Assembly: GCA_963786305.1 (NCBI GenBank) | Contig: CAWAYL010000015.1 | Coordinates: 54,136-118,135, forward strand | DNA: 64,000 bases | Source: CAKZLS01 sp963786305 | GTDB lineage: Bacteria; Pseudomonadota; Alphaproteobacteria; Rhodospirillales; Defluviicoccaceae | Direction: 5' to 3' | Shown here: in pieces, positions 10,734-21,166 of the stretch | How positions within the stretch are numbered: the stretch's first letter is position 1 | Layout of the letters: every line of letters begins with the position of its first letter | The notes under the pieces: generated by a model | The model's database searches: none | What the model saw: the letters and a program-made list of their open reading frames with translations, nothing else | Told to the model about the DNA's origin: nothing | Position numbers and translations under genes: made by a program

Positions 10734-11509
10734 ATGATATTTAAAAGGATTCAAGAAGATATCGACGCCATCGTCGAACGCGACCCGGCGGCGCGGTCGC
10801 GTTTGGAGGTGTGGCTTTGCTATTCAGGGTTGCATGCACTGATTGTATATAGACTTTCCAACGCTCTTTGGCGCCGGAAATGGTTTCTTGCTGCCCGCTT
10901 TGTTTCGCAGATCGGCCGGTTGCTCACCGGCGTGGAAATTCATCCCGGCGCCAGAATCGGTCGACGTCTGGTCATCGATCACGGCAACGGCCTCGTCATC
11001 GGCGAGACGTCGGAGATCGGCGAGAACGTCACCTTGTATCATGGCGTCACGCTTGGCGGGATCGCCCCGTCCGTGGAGTTCTCACACGCAGAAGAACGTC
11101 AAACGGCACCCGACGCTTCGAGACGAGGTGATCGTCGGCTCGGGCGCTCAAATTCTGGGACCGGTGATCATCGGCAAGGGCGCGCGGGTCGGCGCGAACG
11201 CGGTAGTGACCAAGGATGTGCCCGCCGGGGTCACGGCCACGGGCGTCCCGGCGCACGTCGTCATGCCCAAGGATCGAACGCAGGCTGAGCCGGTTTTGGG
11301 CATACGGAACGCCCAGTGACGGGTGCCCGGATCCGGTTTTGGCCTCGGTTGACGGATTGCGGGGCCAGGTTTCGGTTCTCATGGACCGGATCGAAGAATT
11401 GGAGGAACGCCTTCAAAGCGCGTTGGGACCACAGCCCGACACGCGCCCCGTCGAGGCGGAAGAGGACAGGCAAAAGCCGGCAATCGTCGGTGGCGGACAG
11501 CATCGGTAG
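10734..11509 (+). CDS. cysE: Serine O-acetyltransferase (two frame breaks)
   Basis: Makes O-acetylserine from serine and acetyl-CoA, the committed step of cysteine synthesis. The helical N-terminal region (IQEDIDAIVERDPAARSRLEV) is followed by a left-handed beta-helix of hexapeptide repeats (HPGARIGRRLVIDHGNG, IGENVTLYHGVTLGG, GKGARVGANAVVTKDVP). ATG at 10734 is preceded by GAGTGGG; the longer TTG start is less likely. Extra bases at about 11082 and 11301 break the frame; after repair the C-terminus contains a coiled stretch (LMDRIEELEERL) and the protein is about 257 residues. Being first in the isc operon links cysteine supply to cysteine desulfuration. Confidence 0.85.
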
Positions 11510-11551
11510 CTCGCGGCAGCATTCAGGCGGCGTTCAGGTAAGGAGAAAGCG

Positions 11552-12025
11552 ATGAAACTGAGTACAAAAGGTCGGTATGCCGTGATGGCCATGGCGGATC
11601 TGGCACACCATAACAGCGGTCGGCCCATTCCGCTGGCCGAGGTGGCGGATCGCCAGGAGATCTCTCTTTCGTATCTGGAGCAGCTGTTCGGCAGGCTGAG
11701 AAAAGGCGGGCTGGTCGCGAGCGTGCGCGGCCCTGGAGGCGGATATCTGCTGGCGCGCGATCCGGATGACATGCGGGTTTCGGACATCATCATGGCCGTG
11801 GACGAACCGATCAAGGCGACCCGGTGCACGCCGGGCTCGCCGACCGGATGCCATTCGCATCAAGGCCGGTGCCTGACCCATGACCTCTGGGAAGAACTGG
11901 GCAACCAGATATACATGTACCTGAGTTCGGTAACGCTCGGCGACGTCTGCGAGAAGAGGGTCCTCGGCAGCAGTCGCCTGTCGTTTGAAGCCAATCGCGG
12001 CGGATTGGCCGCCGCGGCGAGATAA
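11552..12025 (+). CDS. iscR: Rrf2-family Fe-S-responsive regulator IscR
   Basis: Transcription factor that senses Fe-S cluster status and usually represses its own isc operon when holding a [2Fe-2S] cluster. The intact 157-residue protein begins MKLSTKGRYAVMAM, has the winged-helix recognition region (LEQLFGRLRKGGLVASVRG) and three cysteines in CTPGSPTGCHSHQGRC followed by LTHDLWEELG, the IscR cluster ligands with slightly longer spacing than in E. coli. An AAGGAGA ribosome site precedes the ATG. It lies between cysE and the desulfurase genes. Confidence 0.93.
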   Translation: MKLSTKGRYAVMAMADLAHHNSGRPIPLAEVADRQEISLSYLEQLFGRLRKGGLVASVRGPGGGYLLARDPDDMRVSDIIMAVDEPIKATRCTPGSPTGCHSHQGRCLTHDLWEELGNQIYMYLSSVTLGDVCEKRVLGSSRLSFEANRGGLAAAAR

Positions 12026-12056
12026 GGAAAGGGGCCGCCGGGCCCGACGGGAATCG

Positions 12057-13218
12057 ATGGAAAACACGGTTTACCTGGATCACAACGCAATGACCCCCGC
12101 TCGGCCCAGCGCCATCGATGCGGCGGCGGCGGCGCTTGCGTTGACCGGCAATCCGTCTTCGGTTCACCGCTACGGCCGTTTGGCGCGGCGGATGGTGGAA
12201 GACGCGCGCGACCGCGTCGCCGTCTTGGTCGGGGCCCGGTCCGCCGACGTTATATTCACCAGCGGAGGCAGCGAGGCCAATTGCCTGGCCATTCGAGGTA
12301 GCGGGCGCCGGCGGGTGCTGGTCTCGGCCGTTGAGCATGTCTCGGTTCTGCGGGCCCGCGGTCACGGGAACTCGTTCCGGTCGATCGCGGCGGGCGTATC
12401 GATCTGGACGCATTGGATACGATGCTCGGCGCCGACGCCGCGCCGGCCCTGGTGTCGGTCATGCTGGTGAACAATGAAACGGGCGTGGTTCAACCCGTTC
12501 GCGGCGGTGGCCGAAATCGCTCACCGTCGCGGGGCGCTGGTTCATTGCGATGCGGCGCAGGCAGCCGGAAAGATTTCCATCGACATCGAAGCGCTGGGTG
12601 CGGACATGTTGACGCTGTCGGCGCACAAGATGGGAGGCGATTTCCGGATGCGGCGCGCTTGTCGCGCGGGGCGGTGAAACGCCGCGCGCGCAGATCAGGG
12701 GCGGAGGCCAGGAACGCGGCCGACGGGCTGGATCGGAGAACGTGTCCGGGATCGCCGGTTTCGGGGCTGCCGCCGAGGTTGCTTCGACGCTGCCCGATGT
12801 CGAGAGGATTACGGGATTGCGCGACCGGCTGGAGCGATCAGTCCTGGACATCACGCCGAGCGCGAAGACCGTCGCCTCGGGCGCGGAACGCGTGGGGAAT
12901 ACGAGCTGCATTTCGATGCCGGGCGTCGCCAGCGAAACTAAGGTCATGGCGATGGACCTGGCTGGTATCGCCGTCAGCGCGGGCTCTGCGTGCTCATCGG
13001 GAAAGGTGACACGCAGCCACGTTTTGTCGGCGATGGGTGTCGATGATGACGAGGCAGCGGGGCGCCATTCGTGTCAGCCTGGGATGGACGACGAGGAACG
13101 GGATATAGATCGGTTTGTCGATGCGTGGCGGATCACTGCATGCGCGGCTGGGTGTGGCGGGCATGGCGGCGGCGCCGGCGAAGAGACGAAAGACGAGAGA
13201 GAACGTGGATATCAGTAA
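12057..13218 (+). CDS. Class V aminotransferase, first (NifS/IscS-like) cysteine desulfurase (frame broken)
   Basis: PLP enzyme of the cysteine desulfurase family, the first of two tandem copies in this operon. It begins MENTVYLDHNAMTPARP and contains GNPSSVHRYGR, the PLP lysine context SAHKMG and the active-site cysteine in SAGSACSSGK. The frame changes at about 12365 (two bases), 12500, 12640, 13057, 13095 (two) and 13131; each repair removes bases. The C-terminal boundary is uncertain: I end it at the TAA at 13216-13218, just before iscS, but the repaired frame around 13131-13218 is not secure. Tandem desulfurase genes ahead of iscU are known in other alphaproteobacteria. Confidence 0.75.
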
Positions 13219-13234
13219 AGGAAAAGGTGCGAAA

Positions 13235-14497
13235 ATGACCAACATTACCGGTGCGGCGAGCCGTTCGGCGGGACATGCCAACACCACTGCGCCTGTGTAT
13301 TTGGACTATCAGGCCACCACCCCGACCGACCGGCGGGTCGTCGAAGCGATGCTGCCGTATTTCACCGACGCCTTCGGCAATCCTCATTCCCGCAGCCACG
13401 CCTATGGCTGGGAAGCGGAGAACCGTGGTCGAGAAGGCGCGCGCGCAGATCGCCCATTTGATCGGCGCCAATGCCAAGGAGATCGTATTCACCTCCGGCG
13501 CCACCGAATCCAACAATCTTGCCCTCAAGGGCGTGGCCCGGTTCTACAAGGACCGCAAGAACCACATCATCACCTGCGTTACCGAGCACAAGTGCGTGCT
13601 CGACAGTTGCCGCCATCTGGAACTGGAAGGGTTCGACGTGACCTATCTGCCCGTCCGGCAGAACGGCCTGATCGACCTGGCGGCATTGAAGGCGGCGATG
13701 ACCGAAAAAACGCTGCTGGTGTCGATCATGGCCGTCAATAACGAGATCGGCGTGATTCAGCCGATTGAAGGAGATCGGCGCGATCTGCCGCGAGAACAAG
13801 GTGTTCTTCCACACGGACGCGGCGCAGGCCGTTGGCAAGATCCCGCTCGACGTCGAGGAGATGAATATCGATCTGATGAGCATTTCCGGCCATAAGCTTT
13901 ACGGTCCGAAAGGCATAGGCGCGCTTTATGTCGACGCCGCCCGCGGGTTCGCCTGGAAGCGCTGATCAGCGGCGGCGGTCAGGAGCGCGGCATGCGATCC
14001 GGCACCCTCGCGACCCCGTTGTGCGTCGGCCTGGGCGAAGCCTGCCGGATCGCCGAAGCGGAAATGGGCGCCGAGGCGGAGCGCCTGCACATGCTGCGCG
14101 ATCGGTTCTACGACAAGATCACCGAGCAACTTGCGGACGTCTATCTGAACGGCGACCTGGAAGCATCGCATTCCCGGCAATCTCAACCTCAGCTTCGCCT
14201 ACGTCGAGGGAGAAGGATTGATGATGGGCATCAAGGATCTCGCCGTATCGTCCGGGTTCGGCGTGCACGTCCGCGTCGCTGGAGCCATCGTATGTTCTGC
14301 GCGCTCTCGGGGTCGAGGAGGAGCTGGCGCACACCAGTCTTCGCATCGGCATCGGGCGGTTCACGACGGAGGAAGAAGTGGACTTCGCGGCCGAGCGGAT
14401 CGCCGGCGAGGTCAAGCGACTGCGCGAAATGAGCCCGCTTTGGGAGATGGCGCAGGAAGGAATCGACCTTAAATCAATCGAGTGGGCCGATCACTAA
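13235..14497 (+). CDS. iscS: Cysteine desulfurase IscS (frame broken)
   Basis: Removes sulfur from cysteine and passes the persulfide to IscU and other acceptors. Clear blocks are VYLDYQATTPTDRRVVEAML, FTSGATESNNLALKG, VNNEIGVIQPI, the PLP lysine in SISGHKLYGPKGIGALY, and the catalytic cysteine in SSGSACTSASLEPSYVLRA. The last block appears only after an extra G at about 14250 is removed. Other breaks are near 13427, 13769, 13932 (two bases) and 14165. The repaired protein has about 418 residues and ends WADH. It is followed by iscU after 45 bases. Confidence 0.9.
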
Positions 14498-14542
14498 GAT
14501 CCGCAGATACGGACGGCCCATGGACAACAGAGGAGAATGATC

Positions 14543-14949
14543 GTGGCATACAGCGAGAAAGTTGTTGAACATTACGAGAACCCGCGCAACGTCGGCACCC
14601 TGAACAAGGCCGAATCCGGGGGTGGGCACGGGTCTGGTCGGCGCGCCGGCGTGCGGCGATGTCATGAAGCTGCAGATCAAGGTCAGCGAAGACGGCATCA
14701 TCGAGGATGCCAAGTTCAAGACGTTCGGCTGCGGTTCGGCCATTGCGTCCAGTTCACTGGTCACCGAATGGGTCAAGGGTAAGACCCTCGATCGAGGCGG
14801 CGACCATCCGCAATTCGGAAATCGCCGAGCATCTGGCGTTGCCGCCGGTGAAGATCCATTGTTCGGTGCTTGCCGAGGATGCTATCAAGGCGGCCGTTGC
14901 CGACTACCGGACGAAGAAGTCCGAAGCGAAGCCGGAGGCGGCGGAGTAA
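14543..14949 (+). CDS. iscU: Fe-S cluster scaffold IscU (two frame breaks)
   Basis: Scaffold on which the nascent [2Fe-2S] cluster is built from IscS sulfur. I choose GTG at 14543, giving (M)AYSEKVVEHYENPRNVGTL; the ATG at 14537 sits almost on the AGGAG ribosome site and is less likely. The three ligand cysteines are seen in GAPACGD, FGCGSA and VKIHCSVLAED. An extra G at about 14617 and an extra T at about 14792 split the frame; the second hides TLDEAATIRNSEIAEHL. About 134 residues after repair. Confidence 0.92.
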
Positions 14950-15000
14950 CAATCCGTATGTCCTCTGGCCGGTTTGATCGGAAGGGAGAACGACTGCACC

Positions 15001-15343
15001 ATGACCGTACGCGCTCAGCCGCTCACCGTGACTGCCGCCGCCACCGAGCAGATCAAGGCGTTGCTCGCTCGGCGCGGACACTCCGGCGATGGGCGTTCGC
15101 ATCGGCATCCGAACAAAGGGTTGTTCGGGGATGTCGTACACCCTGGAATACGCGGACGAGAAGGCGCCGTTCGATGAAGAGATGGACGTGGATGGCGTAA
15201 AGGTTCTGATCGATCCCAAGGCGACCATGTTCATTCTCGGAACGGAAATGGACTATGTGGAGGACAAGCTGGAATCGGGTTTCGTTTTCCGCAACCCGAA
15301 CGAGAAGGGGCGGTGTGGCTGCGGCAAATCATTCCACATCTAA
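15001..15343 (+). CDS. iscA: A-type Fe-S carrier IscA (one frame break)
   Basis: Carrier that receives clusters from IscU and delivers [4Fe-4S] clusters to apoproteins. The start MTVRAQPLTVTAAATEQIKA follows GAAGGGAGAA. The ligand cysteines are in TKGCSGMSY and in the C-terminal GRCGCGKSF. One extra base at about 15080 breaks the frame between LLARRG and TPAMGVRIGIRTKG. Repaired length is about 113 residues. Confidence 0.92.
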
Positions 15344-15395
15344 AAGTTCGGGGCGCCAGCTGGCGTTCTTGTCCGGAAATAAGCAAACTGACGAC

Positions 15396-15423
15396 CGCGC
15401 CCGCTCGATGCGGGCGTGCTTTT
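15396..15423 (+). terminator. Hairpin with short T-run between iscA and hscB
   Basis: CGCCCGC (15398-15404) and GCGGGCG (15410-15416) form a seven-pair stem, extendable to nine, around the loop TCGAT and followed by TGCTTTT. This resembles an intrinsic terminator. Inside the operon it could reduce read-through from the iscR-iscA half into the hscB-hscA-fdx half. Confidence 0.5.
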
Positions 15424-15492
15424 GAGTGGGTTCGAGGAAAATGCAGCAGACACTGAGGCGGCTGGCCGGCCAACCCGTGGAAGCGGGCGACG

Positions 15493-16111
15493 ATGACGGT
15501 GCGCGAGCAGGTCAATCCCGTGCTGGTCCTGCCAAGGCCCGGTTGCCGAGGGCAGCCTGTTCTGCTCGACCTGCAAGGCCGTACAGCCGCCGGGCCAACT
15601 CGATCATTTCGCCCGGTTCGCCATGCCGTCCGAGTTCGATGTGGACAGCGCGGCGCTCGACCGGCGCTATTTCGATCGCCAGCGGTTGCTCCATCCGGAC
15701 CGGTTCGCCATGCGCACGGCCCGCGAGAAGTCGCTTTCGCAACAGCAATCGGTTTGTGTCAACGAGGCCTACGAAACGCTGAAGGATCCGCTCAAGCGCG
15801 CCGACTATCTGGTTCACTTGCGGGGCGCCGGCGTTCTGCCCGAGGGGTGCACCTTGGTCAATGACCAGGAACTCCTCACCGAAACCATGGAACTGCGCGA
15901 GGCGCTGGCGGAGGCGGAAGGCCCGGAAGACGTGGATGCGCTCGACGAGCGGGCGACCGCCGATATCCAAGCCTGCGTCGAGGCCTTGTCGGAAATCTTC
16001 CGATCGGACGACCTGGAGGGCGCGTGTCGATTGACCACGCGGCTGAAGTACCTTCGCAAGCTTCGCGAAGAATGCCGCCATCACCGGGCCCGATTGGAAA
16101 GAAGGGAGTAA
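15493..16111 (+). CDS. hscB: Fe-S co-chaperone HscB with N-terminal zinc-finger segment (one frame break)
   Basis: J-domain co-chaperone that presents IscU to HscA. After removing one extra base at about 15520 the N-terminus reads MTVREQVNPCWSCQG, with two CxxC pairs (CWSC and CSTC) forming a small zinc-finger-like module found in many alphaproteobacterial HscB proteins. The J-domain has the HPD motif in LLHPDRFAM. The C-terminal helical domain that binds IscU is complete. The stop is six bases before hscA, so translation is probably coupled. Confidence 0.87.
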
Positions 16112-16116
16112 ACCAC

Positions 16117-18051
16117 ATGCCGTTGATGCAGATCCACGAACCCGGCGAGACTCCTCTTCCCCATGAGGGCGGGGTCTCGGTGGCCGTCGGCATCGACCTG
16201 GGCACCACCAATTCCGTCGTCGCCATCGTTCCGGTGGCGTCACCGAAGTTCTCCGCGATGAAAACGGCTCCGGGCTTGTTCCCTCGGTGGTCGCCTATGC
16301 GCCGGATGGATCGGCGTTCGTGGGCGAACTGGCGCGCCGGGTGATGCTCGACCGGCCCGAGGTGGTCGTGGGTTCGGTCAAGCGCCTGATGGGACGTGGC
16401 GCCGAGGACATCAAGGGCCTTGCCGGGACACTGCCCTATGAAATCGATGAGAGCGAACAGTGCAACGTCCGGCCATGGTTCGCCTGTCGGTGGCCGGCCG
16501 GCACGATTGACGCCGGTGGAGATTTCCGCCGAGATCCTGACCGCGCTCAAGGAGCGGGCCGAAGCAGCATCTCGGTCAGAAGGTCAATCAGGCGGTCGTG
16601 ACGGTTCCGGCGTACTTCGACGACGCCGCCCGGACGGCCACCAAGGATGCCGCCCGGCTTGCTGGATTGGAGGTGCTGCGGCTGGTCAACGAGCCGACGG
16701 CCGCGGCGCTTGCCTATGGCCTCGACGAGGACGCCGAGGGCTTGTACGCGATCTACGATCTCGGCGGCGGGACCTTCGACGTCTCGATCTTGAAGATGCA
16801 GAAGGGCGTGTTTCAGGTGTTGGCCACCGGGGGCGACTCGGCGCTCGGCGGCGACGATTTCGATCACGCGGTGGCGGAGCACTTTCTCGAGGAGCGTCAG
16901 GCGGACATGGGATCCGAGGCCATGACGCCGGCGGATGTCAAAATGGCGCTGATGTCGGCGCGGCTGGCGAAGGAATGCCTGAGCCGTCAGGAGTCCGGGA
17001 CAGTGGATGCTCGGATATCGACGACCGGCAAACCGTCTCACACGTTGGACCGGAGCGATCTGGAGGCGCTGATCGCGCCCTTCGTCGATCGAACCATCCG
17101 GGTTTGCCGCGGTGTCCTCGAGCGACGCGGCGGTCGCCGCCCGTGACATCACCGGCGTCGTTCTGGTGGGCGGCTCGACGCGGGTGCCGCTGGTGCGCCA
17201 GCGTGTCGCCGCGCTGTTCGGCAAGGAGCCGCTGGCCCACATCGACCCCGACGAAGTGGTCGCCGTCGGCGCCGCCCTGCAGGCCGAGGCCCTGACCGTC
17301 GGTTCCGACACCTTATTGCTGGACGTGACGCCGCTCAGTCTGGGTATCGAGACCATGGGCGGACTCGTGGAAAAAATCGTCGAGCGCAATACCCCCGTTC
17401 CCGTCTCCAAGGGGCAGGAATTCACCACATTCCAGGACGGCCAGGCCGCCATGTCCATTCATGTGTTGCAGGGCGAACGCGAGCTCGCCGATCAGTGCCG
17501 ATCGCTGGCGCGGTTCGAACTTCACGGCATTCCTCCCATGACGGCCGGCGCGGCGCGAATTCAGGTCGGTTTCGCGGTGGACGCGGACGGCCTTCTGACC
17601 GTCACCGCCCGGGAACAGACGACCGGGGTGGAACAAAGCGTGGCGGTCAAGCCGACCTATGGTCTCACCGAAGACGAGATGGCAACCATGCTTTACGACA
17701 GCATGAAGCATGCGAAAGACGATATGGGCCGCCGGCTGCTGGCCGAGGCGCGGGTCGAGGCTGCAACGGTCGCTGAGCGCGGTCGCGGCGGCGCTCGAGG
17801 CCGACGCGGATCTCCTTGACGCGGAGGAACACGGTCAAATCGTCGAAACCATGAGGCGCCTCGAAGCCGCCACCGCCGGCGACGATCGCGACGCGATAAA
17901 CGCTGGCGTCGAGGACCTTGAGCGGGTTACACGTGCCTTCGCCGAACGTCGAATGGATCGCGGCATTCGTTCCGCGTTGCATGGGCATGATGTGCGCGAA
18001 TTCGAAGAGGCCCTCGATCCGGCAAGCGGCGAGCCCCGACAGAGCCGGTAG
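16117..18051 (+). CDS. hscA: Fe-S chaperone HscA, Hsp70 family (frame broken)
   Basis: ATP-driven Hsp70-type chaperone specialised in releasing clusters from IscU. The nucleotide-binding domain shows GIDLGTTNSVVAI, VPAYFDDAARTATKDAA, NEPTAAALAYGL, DLGGGTFDVSIL and VVLVGGSTRVPLVRQ. The substrate domain starts at LLLDVTPLSLGIETMGG. Frame changes at about 16221 (two bases), 16470 (two), 16511 (two), 16566, 17118 and 17768 are all repaired by removing bases. The result is about 641 residues, the normal size. Confidence 0.9.
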
Positions 18052-18106
18052 CCGGCGCTAAGACCGAACAACGATAAACCGACAATTTCCAGGAGAGCCG
18101 AGCACG

Positions 18107-18446
18107 ATGCCCAAGATGACCTTTGTTTCGCCAGACGGGAAAACGAGAAAAGGAGGTGGAGGCCCCGCTTGGGTTGTCCGTTCTGGAGATCGCCCACCGC
18201 AACGATATCGATCTGGAAGGTGCCTGCGAAGGCTCGCTGGCGTGCTCGACGTGCCACGTCATCGTCGCCTCGGAATGGTACGACAAGCTCGGCGAACCCA
18301 CCGAGGAGGAGGAAGACATGCTCGATCTCGCCTTCGCGCTCACGCACACTTCGCGGCTGGGCTGCCAGATCAAGATGACGGAAGAGTTGGACGGGCTCGT
18401 CGTGACCCTGCCCTCGGCGACCCGCAATATGATGGTCGACAAATAG
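18107..18446 (+). CDS. fdx: Adrenodoxin-type [2Fe-2S] ferredoxin (one frame break)
   Basis: Electron donor for Fe-S cluster assembly. The start is MPKMTFVSPDGKTR. Ligand cysteines are in GACEGSLACSTCHVIV plus the later RLGCQIKM, giving C-x5-C-x2-C and a fourth cysteine. An extra A in the A-run at about 18150 breaks the frame. About 112 residues after repair. It lies between hscA and iscX as in canonical isc operons. Confidence 0.92.
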
Positions 18447-18475
18447 CACCGGACAGTTGGCAGAAGGAGGCCGCC

Positions 18476-18676
18476 ATGGGTTTGCGCTGGACCGACGTAT
18501 ACGACATCGCCATCGAACTGGAGGACGCTCACCCGGACGTGGACGTGGCCAACCTGCGGTTCACCGATCTGTGGAAATGGGTGCGGGAAATGCCCGAATT
18601 CGACGACGATCCGAACCGGTCCAACGAAAAGATCCTCGAGGCCATTCAGATGGCTTGGCTCGACGAGCGCGATTGA
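18476..18676 (+). CDS. iscX: Fe-S assembly accessory protein IscX
   Basis: Small acidic protein (66 residues) that binds IscS and modulates desulfuration and iron supply. The family signature is visible: WTDVYDIAIELEDAHPD near the N-terminus and DPNRSNEKILEAIQMAWLDE at the C-terminus. An AGAAGGAGG ribosome site precedes the ATG. The reading frame is intact. The TGA stop overlaps the probable TTG start of tenA. Confidence 0.93.
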   Translation: MGLRWTDVYDIAIELEDAHPDVDVANLRFTDLWKWVREMPEFDDDPNRSNEKILEAIQMAWLDERD

Positions 18677-19360
18677 GCACCCCGCCGCCGCATCGCTGTT
18701 TCAGCGGTTGCGCTCGGCCTGCGCCGGGGAATGGGTCGCCTATACCGAACACGCTTTCGTCGAGGCCCTCGCCCAGGCGCGTTTGCCTGAGGCGTGCTTC
18801 CGCCGTTACCTGACCCAGGATTATCTGTTCCTCATTCACTTCGCGCGCGCCTATGGGCTCGCCGCGTTCAAGGCCGAGACCCTCGAAGACATCCGCGCCG
18901 CGGCTCAAGGGCTTGACCGCCATGGCCGATCAGGAAATGAAGCTCCACGTGGCCTACTGCGCCGGGTGGGGCTTGAGCGAGGCCGACATGGCGGCCGAAC
19001 CGGAGGCCCAAGCCACCATGGCCTATACCCGCTATGTGCTGGAGAAGGGTCTTGCCGGGGACCTGCTCGACCTGCAGGTCGCGCTGGCGCCCTTGCGTCG
19101 TCGGCTACGCCGAAATCGGCGAACGGCTTATCGGCGCCCCCACCACGGTGATGGACGGCAACCCCTATGGCGCCTGGATCAAGATGTACGCATCCGATGA
19201 TTACCAGAACGTCGCCACCGCCCATGTCGCCCACATGGACACCTTGATGGCGCGGCGCGGCGGTCCCGGACGTCTTCCTTCCCTGATCACCACCTTCCGC
19301 CAGGCGACGCGGCTGGAGGCCGCCTTCTGGGACATGGCGCTCGATCCCTCACGGGACTGA
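18673..19360 (+). CDS. tenA: TenA-family thiaminase / aminopyrimidine aminohydrolase (frame broken)
   Basis: Enzyme of thiamine salvage that hydrolyses an aminomethylpyrimidine to HMP. The family pattern AFVEALAQARLPEACFRRYLTQDYLFLIHFARAY (shown here only as AFVEALAQ...LTQDYLFL) is clear. The catalytic cysteine lies in APCVVGYAEIGERL after repair at about 19095, and the C-terminal glutamate region reads LEAAFWDMAL. A further extra base lies at about 18917. The start is uncertain: a TTG at 18673 overlapping the iscX stop would need two extra C bases removed near 18681 and would give 227 residues. It appears to be the last gene of the isc transcript. Confidence 0.8.
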
Positions 19361-19421
19361 TACCAATTCTCGGTGCTAGGCACTCATTGTGATCGGCTGA
19401 TTTCGGACGCGCGGGCCGCGA

Positions 19422-20989
19422 TCAGGTCTCGGGTTCGATGTTCACCGAGTACAGCGCCCGATCGTCAATATCGCGCAAAGTGACCGTCATCACGTCGCTC
19501 TCGCCATCGATGCGGACGTGGCCGAAGAACTGCAGGCCCGCGCTCGGCGGAAGATTGCGCTTGCCTTCCGGCGACTTGACGTAAATCACCTGTGGCCCAA
19601 AGGTGTCGTCCATGTCGCCGGGTCCGAACGAACCGGCGTTCAGCGGTCCCGAGACAAATTCCCAGAACGGCTTGAAGTCCTGGAACTGGGCCTTGTCCGG
19701 GTCATAATAGTGCGCCGCCGTATAGTGCACATCGGCGGTCATCCAGACCACGTTCTTGATGTCGGTGTGCTTGACGAAGCGCAGAATATCGGCGATGTCG
19801 TGCTCACGGCCGAGAACCGGTCCGGCGCCGTTGGCAGCGTTTTCGAAGCGCTTCTCGCCGTCGCGCACGATGATGCCAATGGGCATGTCGGAAGCGATCA
19901 CCTTCCAGGTCGCGCGACTGTCGGCAAGCGCTCGCTTCAACCAACGGATCTGGTCGTTTCCGAGAAAATCGGTATCGGGACCGCGGTTCGATTGCCGATT
20001 GGCGGTATTGTCGCCGCGATAGCTACGCATGTCCAGAAGGAACACGTCCAGCGATGGTCCGTACTCGATGGAGCGATAGATGCGCTCGCGATCGGATGCG
20101 TGCTGACGGGTCGGGTTCAGTTCGTGGAACGCGCGATTGGCGCGCGCGGCGAGCAGCGCGACGTTTTTGACGCTGTAGCGATCATCGTCGAGAATCTCGT
20201 TGGGATACCAATTGTTCACCGTCTCGTGGTCATCCCACTGCGCGAGCATCGGCACTTCGGCGTTGAACCGCCTCACGTTGGCATCGAGAGGGTTGTACTT
20301 CCATTGGCCACGAAACTCGTCCAGCGTCTCGGCCACCTTCGATTTTTCCTCGGTGGTCACGTTTTTCCAGATACCGCCATCGGGCAGCTTGGCCTCGGCC
20401 TCAATGGGATTGTCGGCGTACACGGTGTCGCCGGAGTGCAGGAAGAAATCGGGCCGATGAGTGCGCATCACCTCATAGATTTTCATGCCGCCCCAATCCT
20501 CGTTGATGCCCCAACCTTGACCCGCAGTATCGCCCGACCATACGAAGGTGACGGTGCGGCGCTCCGCCGGTGCCGTGCGGAAATGCCCGATCACGGGTTC
20601 GCTCAGGCTCTTGAGGTCGACCAGATCCTGAAACTGGACGCGGTAAAAGATGTCCTGGCCCGCGGGCAGTCCGGCGAGATCCATCTTGCTGGCAAAGTCG
20701 CTGGCGTCGAGTACGGCCGGACCACTGATGCGATTGGCGTTTTAAACGATTCCCTGGTCGCCACCTCTACCAGCATCCGGGAGGGGCGGTCCGCGCGCGC
20801 CCAAACCACGCCGCTCGACATGGTGACATCGCCTGATTGAACGCCATGGGTGATGACCGGTCGCGACGCGGCCCGAACGATGGCGGGAAAACCGGCCAAA
20901 CTGGCAGCGCCCAACGTTACCGCGCCGGCGCTGCCCGCGACGAACGAGCGGCGCGAAAGCAAGTGGTTGGAAACCCTCGATTTAACCAT
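19422..20989 (-). CDS. phoD: PhoD-like alkaline phosphatase/phosphodiesterase, Tat-exported (one frame break)
   Basis: Metallophosphoesterase that releases phosphate from phosphodiesters and monoesters outside the cytoplasm. The twin-arginine signal (LLSRRSFVAGSAGAVTLG) directs Tat export. The PhoD domain shows VWSGDTAGQGWGINEDWGG, HSGDTVYADNP, AQWDDHETVNNW, LDMRSYRGDN and MTADVHYTAAHYYDP, which carry the metal ligands. Two extra A bases at about 20742-20745 split the frame; after repair the protein has about 521 residues. I chose ATG at 20989; GTG at 20995 is also in frame. It is divergent from mnmA. Confidence 0.9.
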
Positions 20990-21166
20990 GATCACGCCCC
21001 ATCAGGATTCAAGCGCAATGAACACCTCACACGACTTTCCCAAACAGCTACACGGACTTTGTTTCGTTCTCATTGCGGCCGGTTGTCGATCTCATGAAAT
21101 TTTTGCCGTCGCCTCGCGCCGTCATTGGGGGTCACGAACAACGATCCTTGCACTATATTGACATTC

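Noticed and set aside
10507..10737. A 76-codon plus-strand frame between the hydrolase and cysE
   Set aside because: It overlaps the cysE promoter and its own start is inside the antisense hydrolase start; no ribosome site.
12057..18446. Programmed frameshifting in the isc genes
   Set aside because: There are too many breaks, no shared slippery motif, and inserted bases differ in identity. Conserved motifs need the breaks removed, so error is a simpler explanation.
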